From contig NC_055996.1 of NCBI RefSeq assembly GCF_018446385.1, forward strand, positions 124,655,750 through 124,719,749: 64,000 nucleotides of DNA. Reading direction: 5' to 3'. Made by a program: the position numbers and the translations under genes. The notes beneath the pieces are model-generated. The model was not told where the DNA came from. It saw only the letters and a program-made list of their open reading frames with translations, and made no database searches. Source of the DNA: Zingiber officinale. Taxonomy: Eukaryota > Streptophyta > Magnoliopsida > Zingiberales > Zingiberaceae. Positions within the stretch are counted from its first letter, which is position 1; the number at the start of each line of letters is the position of its first letter. Shown here piece after piece: positions 34,226 to 45,490 of the stretch.

Positions 34226-35522
34226 AACATGAATTTGACATTGGGTTGGAAGATGATCCCACATCTTTCTAAGAAGTCAAAAAATGCCCTCATCCAGAAA
34301 AATAGATCAATGTCATAAAGGAAGAGATGAAGTCTATGACGGACAACGACGTTTGAAAACTTGTAGAATTGCCTGAAGGTGTGAAACCCGTTGGTTGTAA
34401 ATGAATATTTAAGACCAAATGAGATTCACATGGCAATGCCAAAAAGTATAAGGCATGCCTAGTCACCAAGGGATTCACTCAAAAGGAGAACATTGATTAC
34501 AAGGAGAATTTTTTACAGGTTTCGACAAAAGACTCCCTTAGGATAATCATGACACTTGTAGCTCATTATGACCTAGAGCTACACCAAATGAACGTTAAGA
34601 CTGCGTTTCTCAATGCATGGAAACATTGAAGAAACTATATACATGGTACAACCGGAGAAATTTGAGTCAGATGACTCAAAGCACCTAGTATGTAAATTAA
34701 GAAAGTCTATTTATGGTTTAAAATAGGTATCTCGCCAATGGTACCGGAAGTTTGATCAAGTTATTTATTCACATGGTTTCAAGGAGAATCTAGTTGATCA
34801 ATGTGTGTACATAAAGTTCAATGGGAGAAAGTTCATTATACTTGTTACGTGGATGATATATTGCTTGCAAGTAATGATATGAGTTTGCTGCTAGAAACTA
34901 AGTTATTTCTATCTGGTGAATTTGAAATGAAAGATTTTGGTGAAGTATCTTTTGTCTTATGTATACAGATTGTACGTGATCGTTCAAGGTACACACTTGG
35001 ACTATCACAAAAGGCTTATATAGAAAAGGTGCTCATTCGGTATGGAATGCAGAGTTGTGCTCCCGGCGACACTCCGGTGGCAAAGGGTGATAAACTTAGC
35101 TTGCAACAATGTTCATGTAATAAACTTGAGCTCAAGGAAATGTAGCAATTCCCCTATGCATCAGCAGTAGAGAGTTTGATGTATGCTTTGGTATGTACAC
35201 ATTCAGATCTTGCGTACATTATGGGGATGTTGGGTAGATATTTGAGTAACCCTGAACCAGTACATTGGAAAGTCATAAAGAGGGTTATGCGGTATCTGAA
35301 AAGAACGAAGGATTACATACTCACATATCAGAGATCAAGTCATCTGGAGATCGTTGGATACTCAAACTCTGATTTTACTGGATGCTTAGATAGCAGGAGG
35401 TCCACTTCAGGTTATGTCTTTATGTTGGCAGAAGGGGCTATATCATGGAAAAGCGTCAAACAAATGCTAATATCCACTTCTACCATGGAGGCAGAGTTCA
35501 TAGCCTTCTATTAAGCTTCCAA
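34226..35522 (+). pseudogene. Copia reverse transcriptase and RNase H (first part), with stops
   Basis: This copia RVT_2 domain begins with EHEFDIGLEDDPTSF and shows KACLVTKGFTQKENIDYKE, LELHQMNVKTAFLNAW, then CYVDDILLASNDMSLL (YVDD active site, about 34846-34893) and FEMKDFGEVSFVLCIQI. The RNase H connection (YASAVESLMYALVCTHSDLA, STSGYVFMLAEGAISWKS, STMEAEFIAFY) follows. Several in-frame stops and at least one frameshift near 34620 disable it. At 35522 the CACTA transposon interrupts the RNase H domain, which resumes at 43718. It would have copied element RNA into cDNA. Confidence 0.85.
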
Positions 35523-35683
35523 CACTACAAGAAAAAAAGTCTAACAACAACGGTTTTTCACCGTTGTCGTAGCTCCTTTAGAACTGTTGTTAAATGCTGT
35601 GTTGTTAAAGGAGGTGCTCAAAGACAACAATTTTTAACCGTTGTCTTTGAAAGAAAAGACAACAATTTTTACAACGGTGAAAA

Positions 35684-38229
35684 TGTTAGAGTGTATACTA
35701 AAAGCCTAGCTTTTGGTATGAACATTTATCTAAAAATAAGAATCACATTGGTCAAATGTCTACATTTATGATAAATGTAGTTGCTCAATTAATTTATATT
35801 GTAGATAACATGGTGTATGGTGTCACACACAGAAGATCATGTTATCGGTTCCTTATAAATTATAAACAGTGGCTCACGACCATGATGGAAAGGAACAAAC
35901 CATTGGAAGGTCGTAGTGTAATTAGTGTTAGTTTATCTTAACTATATAATTACACTAGTACACTTAGAGTGTATTGAGTAGGACCATTTGAGGTCGTTTC
36001 TTTTATACTGACTTTATAAAGAAACAAAGACCTCGGTTATTATGGAAGTGTGTGCTCTTAATCCTAATATAATAACAAGCACATATATTTGATATTTATT
36101 TCTTTAATTTATCAATGGGTGAGATTTAGTTCGATGAATCAATAAGCTCGATAAGTTGGGAAATGATATCACTTATAGTGTGTGTTGTTGATTATAGAAG
36201 GAAACTATGTCCTAGTAATCTAGGTTGAGAATGTCCCCAAGAGGAGCTCATAAGGATTGTCATGTTAAACCCTGCAGGTGGACTTAGTCCGACATGACGA
36301 TGAAGTTGAGTGGTACTACTCTTGGAGCTAGATATTAATTAAGTGAGTTGTCAGTAACTTACTTAATTAGTGGACATTTGTTATCTTAAATACAGGGAGA
36401 CTAACGCACTCATAATAAGAAGGAGCCCAAAATGTAATTTGGGATTGGTGCGGTAGTTCAATAATAGTTCTCTAGTGGAATGAATTATTATTGATAAAAT
36501 TAAGTTGTGTGTTCGGGGCGAGCACGGGATGCTTAATTTTATCGGGAGACCAAAACCAATTCCTCCTCTCGGTCCCTATCGTAGCCTCTTAATTATAGAG
36601 TACTATACCCACCTATACCCACCTTCTTACCCATCCTATAGGGGCCGGCCAAGCTAGCTTGGAGACCAAGGCCCTGGCCATGGGTATGTTCATGGGTGAA
36701 TTCATGTGGCCGTCCCTATTAAAATAAAAAGGAATTTTAATTTTAAAATTTTTCTTATGTGGATAATATAATTTAAAAGAGAGTTTAAAAATTTAAATCC
36801 TTCCTTTTATAAGATTCTACAAAAGATTAAGAGAAGAGTTAAAATCTCTTTCCTTATTTGTAGATTAAAGGTTGATTTTAATTTTGGTAAAAAATTTCCT
36901 TTTAATTATATTCATGATTTAAAAGAAAGTTTAAAAATTAAAATTCTCTTTTATTAGTTTCTACAAAAGATTAAGAAAAGATTTAATATCTTTCCTTATT
37001 TGTAGATTGAAAGGAGATTTTAATTTTTAGAGATAACTTTCCTTTTGGGAAATTATCCACATGTTTAAAAAAAAGATTTTAATTTATAAATTTTCTTTTA
37101 TTAACCAATCATGAAGGATTAAAATTATTGGAGAAATTTTATAAATTTCTAGAAACAAATTAGGAAGTTTTAATTTTTGTTTTAATTAAAACTCTCCTTG
37201 TTTTGGGGAGAAGAGTGGCCGGCCATTATAATTTGAAAAGAGAAAATTATTTTAATTAAATAAATTTTCCTTTTCAATGGCAAAAGAATTAAGGAAGTTT
37301 TTATTAAATTTTCCTTATTTGCCAAGACCAAGGATTATAAAAGAGGGGGTAGAGGAGGCTTCAAGGCTAACGACTCTATTCTATTTTTCTCTCTTTTCTC
37401 CTTGGGTGTGGCCGGCCCTTTCTTTCCTCTCCTCTCCTTTGTGTGGCCGAAACCTTCTCATGGTGGAGATAGCTTTGGTGGCGGATCTAAGAAGGAGAAG
37501 GAGAGAAAAGAAGCCTCTTTTCTAGCATCCCTTGGAGCATGGTGGTGGTGGTCGAACCTCTTCATCCTAGGAGAAGTTTTGATGGCCGAAACTTGTAAGG
37601 AAGAAGAAGGTGCTTGGTGGTTCTCATCTCGGAAGATCGTTGCCCACACAACGTCCGAGGTTAGAAGAGGAATACGGTAGAAGATCAAGAGGTCTTTCTA
37701 AAAGGTATAACTAGTAATTTTTGTTTCCGCATCATACTAGTTATTTTTGGAAATAATACTAAATACAAGAGGCATACGATTCTAGAGTTTCGAATTTGTT
37801 TTCGATATAGTGTTCTTTTGTTTTTCTTTCCCTTGTGATTTGATTGTTCTTTTCGGTTAACCTAAAGTTATTTTAGGAAATTAAATATTAGCTTTCCATA
37901 AAAGGTTTTGTCTAGTCGGTGGTGGTTGCTCCCATATCCAAGAAGGCCATGTGCCTCGCCACGTCAGTACTGGGAACCAATTATGGAAATTAATATTTAA
38001 TGGAATTAATAACTTAAGGTGATTTGGGTCGAACGTGTTAAGTTCCGCAGGAGACCCAAGTCAAAACCTAAAAGAACGAATAGATTAAGTTTTGGATCAA
38101 ACGTGTTAAGTTCCGCAGGCGATCCAAAATTTAATTTAAAAGAACACATGGTAGCTAGGAAAAGGTTCAGACCTTTGTACAAAATTTTTGTACAGTGGAA
38201 CCTCTAGGTTTTCCGAGTAGCAACCAACA
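35684..38229 (+). mobile_element. Solo LTR (2546 bp) inside the CACTA element
   Basis: Same family as the LTRs of 16923-23763, starting TGTTAGAGTG and ending CAACCAACA. The TSD is GAAAA (35679-35683 and 38230-38234). It is full length compared with the right LTR at 21372-23763. There is no PBS or coding interior. Short ORFs within it, including one at 37277-37680, are spurious. Confidence 0.87.
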
Positions 38230-38370
38230 GAAAAACCGTTGTCTTTTCCTTCAAAGACAATAGTTTTTCACCGTTGTCTTTGAGCGTGCACCTTTAACAA
38301 CAAGGCATTCAACAACAGTTTTAAACTATCTACAACAACGATGAAAAACCGTTGTCTTTTTTAAGATAAA

Positions 38371-38373
<3 letters not shown>

Positions 38374-38429
<56 letters not shown>
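38374..38429. repeat. (TA)n microsatellite
   Basis: About 28 uninterrupted AT dinucleotides within the CACTA element. Confidence 0.95.
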
Positions 38430-38433
<4 letters not shown>

Positions 38434-39119
38434 TTTAATATACAATTTTCCAATATTATAAATCATTCAAAATACTAAATTTGAATATCAAAGTTAATAT
38501 ACAATTTTTCTAATATTCAAAAATAATATTTACAACATTATGAAGAAATTACATAAGCAACCAACAAAATGACAACTAACGACACTATTAAAGCAAAGTT
38601 AGAGCAACACAACATCCTAATCCTAGAAAAGTAACACAGCATCCTAATCCTGCTATCCAGCTTTGAAGAGTTAGATCATTCAAACTACTTTTGCCATGTA
38701 AAACAGTAGAAGAGTAACAAAAAACTACTTCTTAATTCTCCTAATCCTTCATCTTCTTCATCCTTGCCATGTTTACATTGTACTTGGATCGAAGTGGATC
38801 GTTCAAACTCCACCTGTAAGAAGAAGATAAAGAAAGGTCACTTGATCTGAACATGCCTATGAATAATAAAAAAATCTAAAATCTCATAAAGTAGACTTAG
38901 TTCATTAATAATGCATCATATTGATAATCAATTTACCATAACAGTTCAATAGGAAATGTACATATTAGTAGATAATCATATACTAGTAGCCAACCATTTA
39001 TTTATTAGAAATGTAAAGTATGAGGAAAATAATTGCAAATAAAGAATAACTGTAAATTAAGTAATTGTAGAAAATCATGCAACTGCATACATTCGACCCA
39101 AGAAATTGTAGAAAATCAT

Positions 39120-40567
39120 TGTTGGTGCAATATCCCTTAGGACAAGGTTGACTGAGTTGACCAAGCTTGAGTCTTGGTCATAGTTTCGATGTTTGACAAT
39201 ACATGTAGACACATGGACAATGCAGGTGCAGTTGTTCATATGGAGAGATTCTGATCAGGGACTGATCAGTATGAATGAAGAAGAGTCAAGTAGGTCAAAA
39301 GTGACCGGATACCTGACTGGAAAGTCCTAGTGAGTGAAGCTAGGCAGATGGAAAGTCCTAGTGAGTGAAGTTAGGCAGAAGGAAATCCTGGTGAGTGAAG
39401 CCAGGTGAAAGTCCTAGTGAGTGAAGCTAGGCAGATGGAAAGTCCTAGTGAGTGAAGCTAGGCAGAAGGAAAACCTGGTGAGTGAAGCCAGGTGAAAGTC
39501 CTAGTGAGTGAAGCTAAGCAGAATGGAAGTCCTGGTGAGTGAAACCAGGCAAGGGAAAATCCAGATGGATCAAGGATAATCGGACATTTGGTGTTGGGAA
39601 GTCCAAGTAGGTCAAGGGAGTGACCGGATACTTGGCACGAAGAGAAAAGTCCAAGTTGGTCAAAGGGATTGACCGGACACTTTGTGGGGAGTTCTGGCAG
39701 GTCAAGGGAGTGACCAGATGCTAGGTATGATGTACCAACAGGTCAAGGTTGACCGGATGTTGGTTTGAGAGGCTTGGGACTTGGTTTTGGGCAAAAACCA
39801 AGAGCTGGATCGATCAGTGGATCGATCCAGGCATTTCCTAGCGAACAGAGAGCCTCTGAATCGATCAGTGGATCGATCCAGAGGTCCCAATCGATCAGCC
39901 GATCGATTGGGACGCTGCTGCTTTGCGCGATAAGCGCTGGATCGATCCGTGGATCGATACAGGCATTTTTCCATAGCAAAGAGGCGCTCTGGATCGATCC
40001 GTGAATCGATCCAAAGCCTCCCCGATCGATTGGGAGTTTTCGAATCGATCGGGATCCGACCGTTGCGTCGTATTTGAGCTGCAGGCGGGCGTCTCCTTCA
40101 ACATCACTTCACCGATTCATTTCAGATCTTCACCAGCTCCTCCACAGCTCTTCTCAAGCCCGAGATCGCCAGTTCTTGAAGGTTCTTGGAGGTTCTTCCA
40201 AGTCAAGAGGTGGATCAAAGCAAGGAGAAGAAACTAGGGTTAGGGTTTTTGCACTCATTGTAAGCTTGTGAGCTTGTATTTCATTATCTTTCCCTTTCTT
40301 CTTGTATTGAGTATTATAGGGCTTCTCCGCCCTTGGTAGTTACCATAAAGGAGAGTTTTATTAGTGGAGGGTGTGTGTGTAGGTGTGGATCCTTGGACTA
40401 GTCACCTCTTGTGAGGTGGATACCAAGTAAACCAACCGTGTTAGCGTTGTGTGATTTGTTTCTGTATTTTCCGCTGCACATCTTCGAAGAAACAAGCAAC
40501 GACGAGCATCTAGCACGCGACGAGCTATTCACCCCCCCCCCCCTCTAGCTACTTTTCGGTCCCAACA
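39120..40567 (+). mobile_element. Solo SIRE-type LTR (1448 bp) inside the CACTA element
   Basis: Starts TGTTGGTGCAATATCCC and ends CGGTCCCAACA; the TSD is ATCAT (39115-39119 and 40568-40572). It belongs to the same family as the LTRs of the 7.3-kb gag-only element, in opposite orientation. It has short hairpins CCTRG...CYAGG (39325-39548), longer stem-loops such as 39603-39635 (CCAAGTA/TACTTGG) and GATCGATC double palindromes (39803-40055). A GC-rich 5' UTR-like part follows. Confidence 0.85.
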
Positions 40568-40855
40568 ATCATGAGCTTCAAAAGCATATGGATTGTAAAG
40601 TAAAGATGATCATTTGTCACATAGGAGCAGCAATATGCCTACAGAAATATTAAGCTAGAACACACATGATCAAAACCATGTTAAGTGGAAGTCAAGATAC
40701 GTTGATCACTTCCCAATATACATGCTTTCTTCCTTTCCTTCCTTTATTCATAATTAAACAATCTTAACACCCTTCATGTATACATTTAACAAGGATGATA
40801 TATGAGTGTTTTATGACTAAATTAAATGCATAATAAAAAGTATATATAAACTCAC

Positions 40856-41269
40856 ATTTCCATTAGGGGTGTTGGACCATACATTGTACTTCATATTTTT
40901 GTGAATATCATCCTCACTGTATGATTTTATAATAAAGAACTTTGCATTAGAGTATTTGTCAGAAAAGTCTAGCTGGTTGTACTGTTCCCTGTCCAACGAT
41001 ACTCTAGAGTTCTCATTCTGAAATGAAGATAGGTTCTAACTCTCACTAGAATTCATTGGAACATACCCAACAACCTTCTGATTCTTCGAGCAGACTTCCT
41101 TTGGTCCTTTTTTTAGTTCACTGAATTCATGATCATTACTATGGCCTCAAGGATGATAATTGCCATCCATAAACATACCTAGATGTCCATAACCAAATCC
41201 ATGCATTCTGCTACTAACCAAAGACACAGTTGGACGCATTCTAGATGTTGGCCATGGACCATTCATTCC
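40856..41269 (-). pseudogene. Captured exon of an ECT-family YTH-domain (m6A reader) gene
   Basis: The minus strand has a 414-nt exon (138 codons) between an acceptor (TTTCCTAG at 41270-41277) and a donor (GTGAG at 40855). The reading includes VSLVSSRMHGFGYGH, VVGYVPMNSSES, then REQYNQLDFSDKYSNAKFF, IIKSYSEDDIHKNMKYNVW and SNTPNGN. The last part is the start of a YTH domain as in plant ECT proteins, which bind m6A in RNA. Two in-frame stops (TGA after NYHP, TAG after SSES) disable it. The exon lies inside the CACTA element, so it was probably transduplicated from a host gene. The rest of the YTH domain was not found. A short stretch at 38752-38815 could be another captured exon. Confidence 0.75.
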
Positions 41270-41600
41270 CTAGGAAATATATGAATAAGCAGTAAATGCC
41301 ACGGATACAAGCATTTGTAATGTAATTGTTAACCTTGGCCATCAAAGAAAAAAATATATAATTAGAACTCCTAACCATTCCACAACTAGAATTAAATCTA
41401 GTTTATATACGAAATCACCTCCACAATTTACCCAAATCGACAAATCACCACAAACAGCTAAACAACGAAAAAAAAACAAAAAGATGGTTTCCCTTCTACA
41501 AAACAGATTCCAATTTCTTACACATCCCCTCCTCCTCAACAAATTAGAATAACCTATTAATTAACTCTGCAACAACCCCCACAACTAAACAAAAACTCAC

Positions 41601-42400
41601 CTCAATTGATCCTTGAATCTGGTCGAAACAGAGTTGTTGGCCGGAGCAATGCTGCTAGAGGGATTTTGGCCGGACGGATCTGTAATAAACGATCACACAA
41701 CCAAACTCAACATCCCAAACAACGTATACAATCAAGTCCACACAAATCTAGCACTAAAAATAACTTACCCTCGAGCCATATCTGATATCTCTCTCGGAGG
41801 GCTCAGGAGGTTATTGTGGCGGTGAGCTGGGACAGAGGAATAGGGCAATGCTAACACTAGAGTAAAGATCGGTTAGAGCAAACCTGGTTCGATCGTCGAA
41901 GCTGCGATGTGTAGAGAGGCGCCGCAGGAGGTTAGATCTAGGGTTCAAACCCCTCTTAACCGGAGATCCACCAATGCGGGGTCGGCGACTCTAGGAGAAG
42001 AGAAATCTCCGGATGGACTCCAGTGATCAGTGGAGAAGAGCCTTAGCCGGCGATGGAAGCTTGGTGCTAGCGCGATCGATTTCCTCATGGCTCCGGCGTC
42101 GGGGAAGAGTTAGGGCTCGGTGACGGCAGCTATGGCGTTGATCGAAGCTAGGCACGACTCAATGAGGCTTCAGCCGCCATCGAGTAACTCTTGGCTGGTG
42201 GTTATGTATGCGGGGAGAAGAAGTATCGCGGGGAAGGAGGGGAAAGGGGAATCGACAGTGGTGACCTAGCCTCACACGAAGGGGGCGGCGGCGCCAAGGC
42301 GATCGGCGCTCGGCGATCGGTGATCAAGGTTGCGCAGCGATCGGCGATCAAGGCTGCGCGGTGCTCGGTCGAGTGGGTGAGGGCAGCGCGAAATTAGGGA
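41601..42400 (-). other. GC-rich segment with possible captured 5' exons
   Basis: Inside the CACTA element and GC-rich unlike its surroundings. On the minus strand a 79-nt block (41601-41679) is bounded by TTACAG and GTGAGT and can read DPSGQNPSSSIAPANNSVS. An upstream block ends at a GTAAGT donor at 41768. These would suit the 5' UTR and early exons of the same captured gene as 40856-41269, but the frames do not join cleanly. The assignment is inference. Confidence 0.4.
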
Positions 42401-42479
42401 AAGGGAAACTCGGGAAGGAAATGAAAAGGGCACGATACAATTATTATATACTTAGGTTTTAAATTGATTAAACACTAAG

Positions 42480-42780
42480 TTAGCTTCTCTATCAACTCCC
42501 ATTTAGTGGTTATTCCAAACAGATTTTTTTTCCCAAATCTATAATTGATCCCCTCAAAATACGCCAAACGGGCTCTGAAAAATTTTCAGAAAATTCTTAA
42601 AATTCCTGAAAATCCAATAAAATTATATGTCAAATAATCTTATTATTTAATCATTATTTGGGTGTCATATTTTACAGATCTCCTCTGTTTGATCTTCAAA
42701 ACAAGTCAGATTCAATCTAATCATACCGTAATTCATGACTCTTTGAATTTCCTACAAAATTACATAAAATGATGAAATAA
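42480..42780 (-). repeat. Ty3-type LTR start and tail fragment in reverse
   Basis: On the minus strand TGTAAAATATGACACCC and AAATAATGATTAAATAATAAG at about 42630-42677 resemble the start of the LTR at 10658. The flank at 42678-42700 resembles the purine-rich tail before such an LTR. It is a short remnant within the CACTA. Confidence 0.45.
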
Positions 42781-43717
42781 AATTCCATAATTTATAGGAA
42801 ATTTATACTTAAGTCCAAAAATAGATCATAACCGCACAACATAATATAAACACAAAGTTAAATATGCAATAAGATAAAAAAAAAAATACTAAGTCTAAAA
42901 GCCAAAATAATGTATCAAAATGCTAATTATCAAGACACATGATGATATGAAGGTCATCCAATATATGACCAGCAAACGATTGCGAGTAAAGCAAGCAGAT
43001 TTTGAAATTACATAAACAACAATTGCCATCTAAGCTGCATACGATGACATGAGAAATAAGTTGTCCTTGGATTCTTATAGATGAGAAATGGTTTTAAAAA
43101 ATCGTTGTCTTTGGCATACATAAGATAATGATTTTTTAAAAACCATTCTTTAAAAAAAAAGGTCAACAATAATAGTTTTCAATAAAATCATTGTTAAATG
43201 AAATAAGACAACAATTTTTTGAAAAACTATTGTCTATTGAGTGTGGTTGAATCTCAAATTTCTTATCAATGCACTGACACTTTACGAGCAAAGCAGCGAG
43301 AGCAACGAGGAGCGTCTTTCATAGAGGAGTCTCAAAGGAGGAATCGGAGCTAGGTTTTTGTTCGTGGAAGAGTCCCAGAGTAATGGGTTTTAGGTTTTTG
43401 TTTGTGAGTTTTTTTTTCGTGAAGTTAAAAGAAAACTATTATTTTTTTGGGATTCAACAACATTCAATAGACAATAGTTTAATAAAACTGTTGTATATTA
43501 TTATGTAAGCAATGCTAAAAGATAACAGTTTTTTAAAACCGTTGTCTTTGACATACATTAGACAACAGTTTTTAAAAAACCGTTGTCATTTTAAAAAAAT
43601 TATGGTGAACAACAATGGTTTTTAATAAAACCGTTGTTAAATGGCAAAAAGACAACAGTTTCTCGAAAAACAGTTGTCTATTAGGTGTGGTTAAATCTAA
43701 AAAATTTTGTAGTGCAA

Positions 43718-43960
43718 CCATGGGATATGGATGCGGAACCTTATCACAGGGTTACATATTATTGGAGGCATTGATAGGTCATTGAGGATCAACTGTGAAA
43801 ACAAAGCTGTAGAATTGTATTCCAAGAATAACTACAGTTCATCGAAATCTAAACACATCGACATAAAATTTTTGACGGTTAAAGAAAGAGTTTAAAATGG
43901 TTAAATAATGATAGAGCATATAAGAACAGAATCCGTGTTAGCAGATACACTCACTAAGGG
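43718..43960 (+). pseudogene. RNase H C-terminal part of the Copia element
   Basis: Continues the frame broken at 35522: HGIWMRNLITGLHIIGG, LRINCENKAVELYSKN, SSKSKHIDIKFL, then VLADTLTKGSPPKVF. These are the closing motifs of copia RNase H. Stops are present (for example after VKERV). 43961-44573 is the 3' non-coding interior, with a purine-rich stretch directly before the LTR. Confidence 0.8.
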
Positions 43961-44573
43961 TTCACCACCCAAGGTGTTTCATCAGCATTTGCTGAATATG
44001 TGGATTTTTCTTTTTGATGAAGCACTCATTGTGTAGAAATCTGTATTTTGTGTGATGCTCTATGTTCATGAACATATATTTTTGGTTCATTGTATATACT
44101 ATAGTTTTTCTTATATGGGTGTATGAGTTTGACTTTCTTTGATATATGGATGTCATATTTACTATTACAGCTTTGCATTTGGTTGCTGTAAATATGATAT
44201 GGACTTCATTTGGAGTCATAAATTTGAATCGTGTGATTTACCACTGTAGTTTTGTATAAGGTTTTGGTAAATATGATTTGGATCCGGTTGTATCATAAAG
44301 AGGACTTATTGAGAATAGACACTTGTAGATCACATTTCATGTTATTCTTGTACTACACATCCACATTTGATCTATGTCGTTAATAATATTAGTACAGTGA
44401 TTACTGCTGGGTTTTATTACAGTTATAGTAGTTATGACTTCTTTAGTTCTGTACTAATTGATTTAATGGACGAGATTATTTAAGGGGTATTTAACCCATA
44501 AAGTTTGGCATGTTGAACTCAACTAAGGGATTGTATGGTGTATAAAGAATCAAGTATAGCCCAAGTGAGATAT

Positions 44574-45147
44574 TGTAGGATTAAATACACATGGGTGAGC
44601 TAGATTCAATTGAGTCCACATGGGTGGACTTAATTTCCATAAGGTAGGCTTACACTTGATTTAGACACACACGACTAATTATCATTAAAGTAACTATACC
44701 CAATTAAGTGATCTAATACTTTAAGCATATAAAGAGGGTTTTGGTCTAAATGGATGTGGATTCTATGTATAGATCCAAAACTCGATTCATTAACATTAAT
44801 GGATTGTTAACGATAGATGAGCTTTAAGGAGGATAGTCCCTATAGGATAGACTTGGTATATCAATGATGAGACTCATGAATTAGGGCATGTTCTAGAGTC
44901 TCTTCAACCTCTTCTCTTCCTCATCAAAAGAAAGAAAAGGACTGCCGCCACCCACTCCTGTAAAAGACTTTTCTGTAATAGTAGGAACTCCGGCGACAAG
45001 TAAGAAGCATTAGCCATAGCGATGGATTCAGGTCAGTAGTTCATGTGCTATTGTTTCAATTTGTGTTGTGCTTTAGAGATTGATAGAAGTCAGATTTTGT
45101 TGTAGATACATCCTTTAGTTCATATATGATGTATTGCAAATCTAACA
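44574..45147 (+). repeat. 3' LTR of the Copia element
   Basis: 574 bp, TGTAGGATTAAA to GCAAATCTAACA, closely matching 14859-15436. Confidence 0.8.
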
Positions 45148-45490
45148 ATTTCAACTCCTTATAGGACTTCTGACCGCTAAGTGTCTGGTTAATCATGATC
45201 TACTTGGAATTTTTTCTTACATTAACTTTATGTGCGACTTCCGATGACCAAGTATCCGGTTAACCATGACCCATATGAACTTTTCATGATCTTGTCAACT
45301 ATTCGATCAAATTTAATTAAATTACTTGACTCTTATTCAACCAACTAACATATTAATCGACTGTCAAATATCTAGTTAGTTTTGACCTACTTGACATCTC
45401 GACTAATATATTGATCAAATATCGAAACTCCAATTCAAATCAACTCAAGATTGATCAACTTTGATGAGGAGTTGATTGCACCAACGAACA
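45148..45490 (-). repeat. Old SIRE-type LTR remnant, right piece
   Basis: Contains degenerate stem-loop units (AAGTGTCTGGTTAATC, AAGTATCCGGTTAACC) and ends GTTGATTGCACCAAC, the reverse of the LTR start GTTGGTGCAA. It probably belongs with 14654-14858. Confidence 0.55.

Larger units (their letters stand above)
35523..43714 (+). mobile_element. CACTA (EnSpm) DNA transposon, non-autonomous, with captured host exons
   Basis: Ends are CACTACAAGAAAA at 35523 and TTTTGTAGTG at 43714, inverted as in CACTA elements. The 3-bp TSD is CAA (35520-35522 and 43715-43717). Removing the unit restores the Copia RNase H frame (EASN-HGIW type). Subterminal repeats built on GACAACGGTT / AACCGTTGTC fill 35535-35683, 38235-38362 and 43080-43690. 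No transposase ORF is seen. The net length without the two solo LTRs is about 4.2 kb. It carries a YTH-domain exon (40856-41269) and GC-rich possible exons (41601-42400). Strand is arbitrary. Confidence 0.88.
14859..45147 (+). mobile_element. Copia-type LTR element split by three large insertions
   Basis: Matching LTRs of 578 bp (14859-15436) and 574 bp (44574-45147) enclose a PBS, a gag (23916-24685), a reverse transcriptase/RNase H (34226-35522) and an RNase H tail (43718-43960), all on the plus strand and in the expected order. The interruptions are the inverted-LTR unit 16923-23763, the SIRE-type fragment 24686-34220 and the CACTA 35523-43714. Protease, integrase and the first part of RT are lost at the SIRE junction. 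I could not find a convincing TSD: the flanks read TCTCA and ATTTC, and the 5' LTR start is blurred. Confidence 0.82.

Noticed and set aside
37277..37688. ORFs within the solo LTR at 35684-38229 as a gene
   Set aside because: They lie in LTR sequence shared with 21889-22293, where the frames differ; no domain seen.
14847..45152. A TSD for the large Copia element
   Set aside because: Candidates (TCTCA or CTTCA at the left, ATTTC at the right) do not match at the proper LTR borders.
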